DNA of 53,690 bases from positions 1 through 53,690 of the forward strand of contig NZ_JAAALB010000042.1 in NCBI RefSeq assembly GCF_009905545.1, in the 5' to 3' direction. The position numbers and the translations under genes were made by a program. This DNA is from Cellulophaga sp. BC115SP (lineage in GTDB: Bacteria > Bacteroidota > Bacteroidia > Cytophagales > Spirosomataceae). Below the pieces are notes generated by a model. That model saw nothing but the letters and a program-made list of their open reading frames with translations, did not search any database and had not been told where the DNA came from. Positions 16,315 to 25,989 of the stretch are shown here, one piece after another; the first letter of the stretch is position 1; every line of letters starts with the position of its first letter.

Positions 16315-19188
16315 TTAGATTTTCATCATAAACTCACCAAGGTTTATTTCGGTATCCAACTCCATTTTTTTACGCAAACGATAGCGTTTTAGCTCCACGC
16401 TTCGGTTGGTGATATTAAACAATTGAGCTATTTCTTTACTCGAAAGATTCATGCGTAAATAGGCCGCTAATTTTAAATCACTTGGCGTGAGATTTGGATA
16501 AAGCTCAATTAGTTTTTTCAAAAACTCTTCATGTACTTTATTGAAATTTGATTCAAACACTTGCCAATCTTGTTCTGACGAAATATTACTGTCAATCAAA
16601 TTCATGATCTGTCGATACGCTTGATTGCCAACATTGCGTCCCGATTCTTTCTTGAGGTTGTCTACCTCTTGTTTTATCTCCAACAGCAATTCATTTTTCT
16701 TAATCAAAGTCATCGTCGAGTTGGCGAGTTCTTCAGATTTTCTAATTACATCTTGTTCCAATTGCTCGTTTCGCAAACGAATGATTTCCTGCTCACTTAA
16801 TTCTGCCTGTCTGCGGAGGCGACGCTCTAATTTACGGCGCTCTTTCAGTTGTTTTAAGCGAAATTTTCGGTCCTGATAACGATAGAATAAAAGATTAATG
16901 CCTATAAAAATGGCGGTGTACAAGCCTTTACTCCAAGCATTCCAATACCATGGGGGTAAAATCGTAATACTAATAGTGTTTTCCTCAGCATTCTGATTCG
17001 ATTTTAGGTGAAAAATGTACGAGCCAGGTTGGAGATTACTAAATTCTTTCATCGATATGAGTTGGTATGGTGACCATGATTTCATACCATTTTCCAACCA
17101 ATAACTATATTTTGTTTTCGGACTAATACTCGTTGTACTAAAAATAATACTTAAACTGTTTTCATTATAATCGAGCGTAATTTCTTGATTTTGAGGAGGA
17201 AATCTATATAAATATGCCGTGCTATCGTCTACTACCGATACACTTCTAATAAAAGGTTTGATATTGTCAGAAGCTTGTTTATCTAGAATTTGCGATGGGG
17301 GTAATATCACAAACCCATCCTCAGTGCAAACTAATACTTCACCAGAATTGATTTTTACTACATTTTCGTATATATCCACCCAACGGTTATTAGGAATAGG
17401 AACATCGATGGGTTTTTGCCCTACTTTGGCATAGCTCAACGAACCATCTTTACGAAGTACATATAACTCATTTGCCGAAATGGGAAAAATTTTATGGATA
17501 ACTTCTCCAAAAAGCCACTTTTGTAAGTCTTCATCCAATTGAAATTGTCTGGTATCGTTCTGATATGACTTAATCCCTTTGGGACTAGTGATGAGTATCT
17601 TATTTTGGAAAGAACGAAGATTAATGGTACTGTTTCTAAACTCTTCTCCTTCGAAAGATTGATTGGAAATAATTTTCTTGAAGCTTGGATCCAGTTTAAT
17701 TCGATTGATGCCTGTTGATGGACGATACACCCACAAGTAGCCATTGTTATCCTCTTCAACTTGAGTAAATGACCCTCCAAGATTTTCGAGCGTGTGGTCG
17801 AATATCCAAGAACCATTTGCTTGTTTTTTGTAAAAACATAGTCTTGTATAGGTTCCTTGAACCAACCAATTGGGGTTACTTTTAAGTTTTTTGATGGTCC
17901 ATCCTCCTGTAATATCCGAAATGAGTCGTGCTTGATTTTTTTCAATTAACAATGTTCCATTATTATGCCCACAAAAAAGCTGTTGGTCTATCACCGCCAA
18001 ATCCCATACTTGTCCTTGAGTTTTAGGCACTAGTTTAAAAGGTGTACTGGAATTAATTGGTTTACAGTATACTCCTTGGTTGGTGCCCACATAAAGCCAA
18101 CCATTTAATGATTCAATGTCATAAACGGTTCCCAAATACCCATCCAAATCTCTAAAATAGCTTAATGGTGAGCTTAGCATCAGCAAATCGATGCCTTTAT
18201 CGAGTCCAACCCAGACATTGTGAACTTTGTCTTCATACAGCGAAAGCACTGTGTTATTTTGCAAGCCTTGTCGTTGGTTGATATGGCGGAGAATTTTACC
18301 ATTAGCATCAGTCAAAACGATGCCATTCAAAAGTGTACCAAATAAGTATTGACCATTATGGAGTTTGATAGCACGGTTTAGGCGATAGAGTTGAAAAAAC
18401 TCATTGGTTTGAGTATTCAGAGGCTTAACAGATGTGCCATTGTGTACAAACAAACCATTATTGGTACAGACCAACAAAGAATTTCCTTCAAAAGGTAAAA
18501 TCACATCGATGGCTTCATGACTTAATTTTTCTCCATCAGGTAATAACTTAAATTGATTGTTTACGATTTCGAACAAACCTTTATTGATCACATCTACAAA
18601 TAATCGATGGTGTACCTCATGCACAAATAAGATGGTTCCAGGGTTTTTAAGCTTTGTTACTTTTCCATTTTTGTAGAAATATAAAAAGGCAAACGACTGA
18701 AATAACACCCCTTCTTGATAAGGAATAATGTGCCAGATTTCTTCGCGAGAAAATTCCTTGTCATGTATCAAGTGTGTTAGAGAATGATAGGCTAAAACGC
18801 CATGCTCGTTGGCTTCCCAATAACCAAAACTTGCCATACCTCCTGTATATATTTTACCTGAGCCATCCGCAGCAACAGACCTTACAATTTGTTTTCGGGG
18901 AAGCTCAAATGTTTTCCAGTTACTACCATCATATTCCAACATACCTTTAGAATTGGCAAAATACATAAAGCCCGTAAGTGGGTCTTGGGTGGCATCCCAG
19001 TTTTGGTAGTGGGCACCATATTGTTGTTTATTGAAATTGATAATTTCTGGTGTACCAATATTACTGATACTATTGCCTACAAAAGTCTGACTCCAGATAA
19101 GTGTGCTACCAGTCAGAAGAAAAGTAAAAAAAGCAAGAAGAGTTTTTCTACAAAACAAGTTTGTCAATTCCAAAGTCGCTCCAATCAT
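16315..19188 (-). CDS. Transmembrane propeller/Y_Y_Y sensor with C-terminal LuxR-type HTH
   Basis: This 957-aa protein has a signal or anchor at the N-terminus (LLAFFTFLLTGSTLIWSQ), then two-component-regulator-type propeller blades (LQNNTVLSLYEDKVHNVWVG) up to about 640. A Y_Y_Y domain (about 665-740, YSYWLENGMKSWSPYQL) and one membrane span (about 752-772) follow, then a long basic coiled coil (ERRKLERRLRRQAELSEQEI) and an HTH of LuxR type at about 900-957 (LTPSDLKLAAYLRMNLSSKE). No kinase or receiver domain is present, so it is a one-step periplasm-to-DNA regulator tethered in the inner membrane. It is divergent from the GH144-like gene at 19425 and is the likely regulator of PUL 1. Confidence 0.85.
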   Translation of the reverse strand: MIGATLELTNLFCRKTLLAFFTFLLTGSTLIWSQTFVGNSISNIGTPEIINFNKQQYGAHYQNWDATQDPLTGFMYFANSKGMLEYDGSNWKTFELPRKQIVRSVAADGSGKIYTGGMASFGYWEANEHGVLAYHSLTHLIHDKEFSREEIWHIIPYQEGVLFQSFAFLYFYKNGKVTKLKNPGTILFVHEVHHRLFVDVINKGLFEIVNNQFKLLPDGEKLSHEAIDVILPFEGNSLLVCTNNGLFVHNGTSVKPLNTQTNEFFQLYRLNRAIKLHNGQYLFGTLLNGIVLTDANGKILRHINQRQGLQNNTVLSLYEDKVHNVWVGLDKGIDLLMLSSPLSYFRDLDGYLGTVYDIESLNGWLYVGTNQGVYCKPINSSTPFKLVPKTQGQVWDLAVIDQQLFCGHNNGTLLIEKNQARLISDITGGWTIKKLKSNPNWLVQGTYTRLCFYKKQANGSWIFDHTLENLGGSFTQVEEDNNGYLWVYRPSTGINRIKLDPSFKKIISNQSFEGEEFRNSTINLRSFQNKILITSPKGIKSYQNDTRQFQLDEDLQKWLFGEVIHKIFPISANELYVLRKDGSLSYAKVGQKPIDVPIPNNRWVDIYENVVKINSGEVLVCTEDGFVILPPSQILDKQASDNIKPFIRSVSVVDDSTAYLYRFPPQNQEITLDYNENSLSIIFSTTSISPKTKYSYWLENGMKSWSPYQLISMKEFSNLQPGSYIFHLKSNQNAEENTISITILPPWYWNAWSKGLYTAIFIGINLLFYRYQDRKFRLKQLKERRKLERRLRRQAELSEQEIIRLRNEQLEQDVIRKSEELANSTMTLIKKNELLLEIKQEVDNLKKESGRNVGNQAYRQIMNLIDSNISSEQDWQVFESNFNKVHEEFLKKLIELYPNLTPSDLKLAAYLRMNLSSKEIAQLFNITNRSVELKRYRLRKKMELDTEINLGEFMMKI

Positions 19189-19296
19189 CCTAAAATTGTG
19201 TATGACGTAGTTAAAATATGCCTAAACAGTGAAAAAAAAGGGTTTTGATGTAGTAATGATGTACCCCAAAATTAGGAATGAGGTTGTTTTTAAATC

Positions 19297-19304
19297 TACA
19301 TTTG
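19297..19304 (+). promoter_or_regulatory. -7 box (TACATTTG) upstream of the first GH144-like gene
   Basis: TACATTTG fits TAnnTTTG and lies 120 bases before the start codon at 19425, in the divergent gap with the regulator. No -33 element at the usual spacing was seen. Confidence 0.45.
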
Positions 19305-19424
19305 CCATGTCAAATTTAAAGTTTTTATAAAAAAAATAACAATTCTTTCTAATAGTATTATCATAAAAGATTTTGAGTAACGATAAAACTACTGGAAAAA
19401 ACTATCCCAAATCGACTGATTAAA

Positions 19425-21017
19425 ATGAAGAAAGCGACTATGGCTTTGGGACTTGCACTGGGAATGATGCAGTCTGGGTGGGCACAACAAAAGATTGAAA
19501 CACCTGCTAAACTGGTAAAGCTCAATGAGAAATATGAGTATATAGAAACGGTTCAAAAAGCTACATTTCAATATTTCTGGGATTTTGCACATCCTATTTC
19601 TGGTATGGCGCCCGAGCGTACAGCAACTCCCAATATTGTTACTTCAGGTGGTACAGGCTTTGGTATTATGAGCATTGTGGCAGCTGTTCATAGAGGTTGG
19701 ATTTCGAGAGAGGACGCTGTAAAGCATCTTCAAAAGATGACGAATTTCTTAGGTAAAACAGATAGATTTCATGGTGCATGGTCGCACTGGTTAGATGGTC
19801 GTACAGGTAAAATGGTACCATTTGGTGAAAAAGATAATGGGGGAGATTTGGTAGAGACTGCCTATTTGGTCAATGGACTTTTGGTAGCTAGAGAGTACTT
19901 TGACGCAGGAACACCAGCTGAGAAAAACTTAAGAGATACCATTACCAAATTATGGGAAAGTGTAGAATGGGATTGGTACGCTTCAAGAGGCGACGGGCAT
20001 TTGTATTGGCACTGGTCACCACAATATAACTGGGACATGAATATGCCAATCAGAGGATACAATGAGTGTTTGATTACTTACGTGTTGGCATTGGGCTCTC
20101 CAACACATAGTATCAAACCAGAGGTATATCAAAACACTTGGAAGAAAAGTGATTTTTATGAAAATGGTAAAGACTATTTAGGATATAAACTAACTGTTGG
20201 TTTTCCGTACGGAGGCTCATTATTTTTTGCCCATTATTCATACCTAAGTCTTGACCCACGTTTGATGCAAGACGAGAAAACAAACTATTGGCAACATAAT
20301 CAAGCTCAAACACTCATTAATTACAAGCATTGTGTGAAAGAAGCACCCAAAGAGTTTGGTTATTCGACAGACAACTGGGGTTTGACAGCAAGTGATGATT
20401 ATAATTTTTATGATGCTCACTCGCCAACCAACGATAACGGGACAATTAGCCCAACAGCAGCTATTTCATCTTTTCCATATACTCCGTTCGAGTCATATCA
20501 AGCTATGCGTTACATGTACTTGAAAAAAGGGGCAACTCTTTTTGGGAAATATGGGTTTTATGATGCCTTCAATGCCACCAAAAACTGGTATTCTAACCAG
20601 TATTTGGCGATTGATCAAGGACCAATGGTGGTGATGATTGAAAACTATCGTTCGGGCTTGCTTTGGAAGCTTGGAGAGAATATCAAAGAACTCCAAACAG
20701 GTTTGAAGAAAATGGGCATTAATAAACCTGAATACCCGACTGGTTTCTATATGTATCAACCAGACCCTGAAACCAAAGATGTTAACCTGACCAAACATCC
20801 AGATTCTGATGATTTTGTTTTGGATTTTGCGGTGAAAGGTTCAGAACCTGTTGAAGTGTTTATTACTGACAAAAATGGCAATAAACAAGTTTTGGTAGCA
20901 TCTACAGCGGCGCTGAAAGGTATGCAACAAGTACATTTCAAAGCAAAATATGGCTCTTACAAAGCAAGTATTTTGCAAGGACAGAATGAAGTTTCAGTGC
21001 AAATCCATTTGAAATAA
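19425..21017 (+). CDS. Secreted PF10091 glycoside hydrolase (GH144-like)
   Basis: This 530-aa enzyme has a signal peptide (cut near GWAQQ) and no lipobox. The PF10091 'glycoamylase' fold starts at FQYFWDFAHPISGMAPER (about 48-65) and continues with TSGGTGFGIMSIVAAV, the acidic DNGGDLVET motif (D137, D141, E144) and YWHWSPQYNWDMN, ending in the (alpha/alpha)6 core near 460. A C-terminal beta-sandwich of about 80 residues follows. Characterised PF10091 members of GH144 are endo-beta-1,2-glucanases, hence the proposed substrate. A paralogue lies at 27203. It is probably the first gene under control of the divergent regulator. Confidence 0.8.
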   Translation: MKKATMALGLALGMMQSGWAQQKIETPAKLVKLNEKYEYIETVQKATFQYFWDFAHPISGMAPERTATPNIVTSGGTGFGIMSIVAAVHRGWISREDAVKHLQKMTNFLGKTDRFHGAWSHWLDGRTGKMVPFGEKDNGGDLVETAYLVNGLLVAREYFDAGTPAEKNLRDTITKLWESVEWDWYASRGDGHLYWHWSPQYNWDMNMPIRGYNECLITYVLALGSPTHSIKPEVYQNTWKKSDFYENGKDYLGYKLTVGFPYGGSLFFAHYSYLSLDPRLMQDEKTNYWQHNQAQTLINYKHCVKEAPKEFGYSTDNWGLTASDDYNFYDAHSPTNDNGTISPTAAISSFPYTPFESYQAMRYMYLKKGATLFGKYGFYDAFNATKNWYSNQYLAIDQGPMVVMIENYRSGLLWKLGENIKELQTGLKKMGINKPEYPTGFYMYQPDPETKDVNLTKHPDSDDFVLDFAVKGSEPVEVFITDKNGNKQVLVASTAALKGMQQVHFKAKYGSYKASILQGQNEVSVQIHLK

Positions 21018-21080
21018 GTAATTGTGTAGAAGTTACCTTTAATCAGTTGTGGATATAAAATATCGATATTTAAAAATTTG

Positions 21081-21112
21081 CATTCACAATTCGTCACTCA
21101 CAATTCAGCATT
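21081..21112 (+). repeat. Dispersed 32-bp repeat upstream of susC (PUL 1)
   Basis: CATTCACAATTC, seven variable bases, then ACAATTCAGCATT. A second copy with 29 of 32 identical bases is at 48904-48935, upstream of the GH53 gene. A weak hairpin (ATGGAGGG with CCCTCTAT, 21129-21162) follows in the same gap. Confidence 0.6.
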
Positions 21113-21275
21113 AATAATTAATTCCCGTATGGAGGGAAAGACACACATTTCTGACCCTCTATGCAATTTATAAAACCGAGCGTAGGGTAAGTTTGGGTAA
21201 AATCAAGAACCATTATTAAATCACCTGTTGCCTTACCTCAATGCTTAGTGCTTACATTTCTAATTAGCAAAACGT

Positions 21276-24200
21276 ATGAAACAAAAACCATTTACTTTTT
21301 TATCTAAAAAGGGGTATGTACAACCAATTACCCAAATTTTTAGATATGCTTGCTTGGCGACGATGGTCGCAGGGCCAATATTTTCGGAAGCGAAAGTGTT
21401 GCCAAGATATGTGCAGTCAGTGGCAGATACCAAAGTGACTGGTAAAGTAACCGATGCCAAAGGCGAGCCAATTCCTGGAGTGGCAGTTCGCGTAAAAGGA
21501 ACCAACAAAGGAGCAAATACCGACGTAAATGGTAATTTCTCCCTATCTACAGCTGATAATGCAGTATTAGTGATTTCATCTGTTGGCTACGAAACGCAGG
21601 AAGTGCCAGTAAACGGCAGAAGTAGCATCAATATTACACTTCAAAATTCTTCAAAAGAGTTGGACGAGGTAGTATTTGTAGGTTATGGTACTCAGCGCAA
21701 AATGGATGTGACTGGCGCTGTAGTTTCGGTAAAAGGTGAAGAGATTTCAAAACAAGCTTCAGTAAATGCAGTGAGTTCTTTACAAGGTAAAGTGGCTGGT
21801 GTACAAATCAGTAACTCTGGGGCTCCTGGTGCTTCTCCACAAATTCGTATTCGTGGTTTGGGTACGGTTTATGGTAACCCTAACCCTTTGTATGTTGTGG
21901 ATGGTGTTTGGTTTGATGATATTTCTTTCTTAAACCCAGCAGATATTGAGTCGATGAACGTGTTGAAAGATGCCTCCGCGCAATCTATCTACGGTATTCG
22001 TGCGGCGAATGGTGTGATTTTGATTACCACTAAAAAAGGAAAAGCAGAACAAACAACTATTACTTATAATGCTTCTTATGGTGTTCAACGTGTGAGCAAC
22101 CAATTAGAAATGGCGAATGCCAATGAGTTTGCAACCATGGTAAATGAGTTGTCCACTATCAATGGTGGTAGCCAAGTGCTTGACCCAACTAAATTTAGCA
22201 AAGGTACAGACTGGTATCGTGTTGGTTTAAGAAGCGCTCCTGTAACTAATCACCAAATTTCATTAGCTGGTGGTTCTGAGAAGTCAACTTATAATTTCTC
22301 ATTGGGTTATTTGAATCAAGCTGGTTTGGTGGAAGGTAATAACTTTGACCGTTACACAGCTCGCTTACAGAACGATTATCAATTGTTCAAACACTTGAAA
22401 GTTGGTTACTCGGTAACAGGTGCAGCAAGTACTTCAAAAGATGCTCCTCCAGCAATCTTCAGACAATTATACTCAGCAGCTCCAGTAGTACCAGTTTATT
22501 ATGCTGACGGTACTTATGGCGATCCAAGTGATTATAACTTGGGTGATGGTGCAAACTACAACCCACAAGCGACTTTGGATTTTTATAACCAAAAAACTAC
22601 GAACTATCGCTTGACGGGTAACGTGTTTGCGGATTTGAATTTTGCTAAACACTTTACTTTCCATACAAGTATTGGGGGTGAATTTAGACAAACAGAAGTT
22701 CGTAACTACACGCCAGTATTTGTTGCAACTTTGAGACAACGTACAACAGTAAGTACCTTGAACTTAGGTAGAGCTGAAAACCGTAACTGGATTTTGGAAA
22801 ATACCTTGAGTTATGATAATACTTTCAATAAAGATCATAGTGTTCGAGTTTTGGTAGGTCAGTCGGCACAAAGCTACCGTTCTTATGGTATCAATGCTTC
22901 TGCGCAAAATGTACCTAATACTTCTGAAGGTGATTTGTATTTAACGCTAGGAAATGTTGACGGTCGTCAGATTAGTGATTATGGTGATTTGAGTACGATT
23001 GCTTCCTATTTTGGTCGTGTGAACTATGCTTTCAAAAACCGTTATATGGTGAACGCTTCATTGCGTGCCGATGGTTCTTCAAAGTTTGCTGGTAATAACC
23101 GTTGGGGATATTTTCCATCAGTAGGTTTGGGTTGGGTAGTTTCTGAAGAAGATTTCATGAAAGACCAAAAAATCTTTGACAATTTGAAATTCAGAGCAAG
23201 CTGGGGTAAAGTCGGAAACGCTTCTGTTCCTGCCAACGTATCAGTATTGCGTGTAAATCAAGCGGCAAACTTAACAGCTATCTTTGGTGACCAAATCTAC
23301 ACAGGTGCAAGCATTAACTCGGTAGTGCCCCCAACAACATATTGGGAGAGAAGTGTAGGTACTGATATTGGTGTAGAAATGGCTTTCTTGAAAAACAAAT
23401 TGACTTTCGAAGCTGATTATTACAATAGAAAAACAGAAATGGCGATTTTTGATATTCCAATTCCTTCTTCTATTGGTACTGGTTCTAGTACTATTACAGG
23501 TAACCAAGCTGATATTCAAAACAGAGGATACGAGTTTGTGTTGAACTACAGAAATACGATTTCAAAAGACCTTTCTTTCTCAATTGGCGGTAATATTGGT
23601 ATCAACGACAACAAAGTTTTGCGTGTAGTAACAGGTGCTAACCCTATCTACTCAGGTGGTGCAGCGTCAACAGGTGGTGCTTTGGCAACACGTACAATCG
23701 AAGGACAGCCTATTGGTCAGTTCTTTGGTTATATCGTAGATGGTATTTTCCAAAATACGGCTGAAGTAGCTGCTTCTGCTCAGAAAAATGCTAAACCAGG
23801 CGATTTCAAATACCGTGATATCAGTGGTCCAGATGGAAAGCCTGACGGTGTTATCTCAGACTTAGACCGTGCTCCATTAGGCAATCCAAACCCTAAATTT
23901 AGTTATGGTATTAACACCAACTGGAACTACAAACAATTTGACTTAATGTTAGATTTCCAAGGCGTTGCAGGTGTAGATATTTACAATGCCAACCTTGGCT
24001 TGCGTTACGGTAACGAAAACTTTACCAAAGATTTCTACAACAACCGTTGGCATGGTGAAGGTACTTCTAATACCTATCCTTCAGTAAATATCGGTGGTGG
24101 TGATAACTATCGTCCAAACTCTTTCTTCGTGGAAAGTGGTGCTTACTTCCGTGTACGTAACATTCAGTTGGGCTACTCTTTGCCAAGCACTATTACAGAC

Positions 24201-24413
24201 AAATTACACATCAAAAAATTGCGTGTATTTGCCAATGCACAGAATGCTTTGAACTTCTTTAAATATAGAGGTTTTACGCCTGAAGTTACAGGTGCTTACA
24301 ACAGCAGTGGTGCAGCTACAAGTGGTACAAGCGCAACAATCAATGCAGGTATTGATAACAACGTGTATCCGATGTATGCTACCTACAACTTTGGTTTAAA
24401 TGTTACTTTCTAA
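21276..24413 (+). CDS. SusC/RagA-family TonB-linked outer-membrane transporter (PUL 1)
   Basis: This 1045-aa glycan importer has a long signal region, a CarboxypepD_reg-like domain at about 50-130 (VTGKVTDAKGEPIPGVAVRV), the family 'TonB box' region ELDEVVFVGYGTQRK, the RagA plug signature (GKVAGVQISNSGAPGASPQI, then IRGLGTVYGNPNPLYVVDGV, VLKDASAQSIYGIRAANGVI) and a barrel to a C-terminal FGLNVTF. The size is usual for SusC. Together with SusD (49 bases downstream) it forms the lid-and-barrel complex that takes up oligosaccharides. Its even codon use (GGT, CGT, ACT rich) contrasts with the AT-richer neighbours and suggests high expression. Confidence 0.95.
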   Translation: MKQKPFTFLSKKGYVQPITQIFRYACLATMVAGPIFSEAKVLPRYVQSVADTKVTGKVTDAKGEPIPGVAVRVKGTNKGANTDVNGNFSLSTADNAVLVISSVGYETQEVPVNGRSSINITLQNSSKELDEVVFVGYGTQRKMDVTGAVVSVKGEEISKQASVNAVSSLQGKVAGVQISNSGAPGASPQIRIRGLGTVYGNPNPLYVVDGVWFDDISFLNPADIESMNVLKDASAQSIYGIRAANGVILITTKKGKAEQTTITYNASYGVQRVSNQLEMANANEFATMVNELSTINGGSQVLDPTKFSKGTDWYRVGLRSAPVTNHQISLAGGSEKSTYNFSLGYLNQAGLVEGNNFDRYTARLQNDYQLFKHLKVGYSVTGAASTSKDAPPAIFRQLYSAAPVVPVYYADGTYGDPSDYNLGDGANYNPQATLDFYNQKTTNYRLTGNVFADLNFAKHFTFHTSIGGEFRQTEVRNYTPVFVATLRQRTTVSTLNLGRAENRNWILENTLSYDNTFNKDHSVRVLVGQSAQSYRSYGINASAQNVPNTSEGDLYLTLGNVDGRQISDYGDLSTIASYFGRVNYAFKNRYMVNASLRADGSSKFAGNNRWGYFPSVGLGWVVSEEDFMKDQKIFDNLKFRASWGKVGNASVPANVSVLRVNQAANLTAIFGDQIYTGASINSVVPPTTYWERSVGTDIGVEMAFLKNKLTFEADYYNRKTEMAIFDIPIPSSIGTGSSTITGNQADIQNRGYEFVLNYRNTISKDLSFSIGGNIGINDNKVLRVVTGANPIYSGGAASTGGALATRTIEGQPIGQFFGYIVDGIFQNTAEVAASAQKNAKPGDFKYRDISGPDGKPDGVISDLDRAPLGNPNPKFSYGINTNWNYKQFDLMLDFQGVAGVDIYNANLGLRYGNENFTKDFYNNRWHGEGTSNTYPSVNIGGGDNYRPNSFFVESGAYFRVRNIQLGYSLPSTITDKLHIKKLRVFANAQNALNFFKYRGFTPEVTGAYNSSGAATSGTSATINAGIDNNVYPMYATYNFGLNVTF

Positions 24414-24462
24414 TCATTCCAATTGATAATAGAATTTTTAGAAACTGAAAAGAGAAAGAATT

Positions 24463-25950
24463 ATGAAAAAATATAGCATTATTTCAACAGCCCTTAAAGT
24501 AGGGAAATATTTACCAGTTGCCTTAGTGTTGACTCTATCTAGCTGTAGTGATAGCTTTTTGGAAGTTCCACCACAAGGACAACAACCATCTGAACAATTC
24601 TGGAAAAATGAAGCAGACGCTACCAAGGCCGTAAATGCCATGTATGCCAACCTTCGTTCATGGAACAATACAGCTTTTGCCCCAATCGCTGTCGAAAGTG
24701 TACCTTCAGATGATGCTGAAAAAGGAAGTAGCCCAAGTGATGCAACCTTCTTCAACAAGTTTGATACGTTTACGCATACATCTACGGAGGGACAAATTGC
24801 TGATTTTTGGACAGGTCAATATCAATCTATTAACTATGCCAATCAAGTAATTACGAATATCCCTGCTATCAGCATGGACGAAGGCTTAAAGGCTCGTTAT
24901 ATCGCTGAAGCAAAATTTGTACGTGCTTATTGCTACTTTAGATTAGTGCGTGCTTTTGGTGACGTGCCTTTGCGTTTGTCATTGGCAACTGATGCTTCTC
25001 AATATAATTTGGCTCGTACACCTAAAGCACAAGTTTGGGCAGCTATCGAAAAAGATTTGCAAGATGCAGCTACTGTATTACCACAAACTTATGGTGCTGC
25101 TGATATCGGTCGTGCTACAAAAGGAGCAGCTTTGGGATTGAATGCGAAAGTAGCTTTGTATCAGAAAAAATGGAGCGATGTAGTTAGTCTTACCAAACAA
25201 GTGATGGGTATGGGATATGGCTTACTTCCAAATTACGATTCAGTATTCCGTATTCCGAATGAAAACTCTAAAGAGTCGATTTTTGAGATTCAATGTAAAC
25301 TAATCTTAGGAAATGCATCTGCATCTAGCTCACAATACTCACAAGTACAAGGGGTTCGTGGTTCACAAGGTGGCGGATGGGGCTTTAATGTTCCAACACA
25401 AGATTTGGTGAATGAATTTGAAGCTGGCGACCCTCGTTTGGATGCAACGATTATTTTCCGTGGCGAAACTACTCCTCAAGGTGATGCAATTCCAGCTACT
25501 GGTGACAACCCCATGTACAATCAGAAGTCTTATGTGCCATTCTCGTTGTTTGTATCTGGTTACAACGAAGGTGCAGAGCAAAATGTTAGAGTGATGCGTT
25601 ATGCAGAAGTCTTGTTGATGAATGCCGAGGCAAATATGGAATTAGGCAATACTGCTGATGCTTTAGCCTCATTAGAAATGGTTCGTGCACGTGCTCGCCA
25701 AGGTAATGCTGCAATTTTACCAAAAGTAACCACCACCGACCAAGCGCAATTACGTAAAGCAATTTACCATGAAAGACGTGTAGAAATGGCAATGGAATTT
25801 GACCGTTTCTTCGATGTGGTTCGTCAAGGTAGAGGTGCTGAAGTTTTGGGTAAAAAAGGCTTCAAAACAGGTGTTCATGAGGTTTTCCCAATTCCTCAAA
25901 ACGAAATTGACTTAAGCGCTGGCGTACTTAAGCAAAACCCTGGATACTAA
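24463..25950 (+). CDS. SusD/RagB-family surface glycan-binding lipoprotein (PUL 1)
   Basis: This 495-aa lipoprotein (lipobox TLSSCSD, Cys near 28) has the SusD N-terminal signature DSFLEVPPQGQQPSEQFWKN, the TPR-like region (AEAKFVRAYCYFRLVRAFGD) and the C-terminal RagB hallmark LRKAIYHERRVEMAMEFDRF, ending in VFPIPQNEIDLSAGVLKQNP. It sits on the cell surface as the ligand-binding lid of the SusC barrel encoded 49 bases upstream. Ligand specificity cannot be read from sequence but should follow the GH144-like neighbours. Confidence 0.95.
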   Translation: MKKYSIISTALKVGKYLPVALVLTLSSCSDSFLEVPPQGQQPSEQFWKNEADATKAVNAMYANLRSWNNTAFAPIAVESVPSDDAEKGSSPSDATFFNKFDTFTHTSTEGQIADFWTGQYQSINYANQVITNIPAISMDEGLKARYIAEAKFVRAYCYFRLVRAFGDVPLRLSLATDASQYNLARTPKAQVWAAIEKDLQDAATVLPQTYGAADIGRATKGAALGLNAKVALYQKKWSDVVSLTKQVMGMGYGLLPNYDSVFRIPNENSKESIFEIQCKLILGNASASSSQYSQVQGVRGSQGGGWGFNVPTQDLVNEFEAGDPRLDATIIFRGETTPQGDAIPATGDNPMYNQKSYVPFSLFVSGYNEGAEQNVRVMRYAEVLLMNAEANMELGNTADALASLEMVRARARQGNAAILPKVTTTDQAQLRKAIYHERRVEMAMEFDRFFDVVRQGRGAEVLGKKGFKTGVHEVFPIPQNEIDLSAGVLKQNPGY

Positions 25951-25989
25951 TTGTTGCCAATGTCTAACATTTAATTTGAGTTCGTAACT

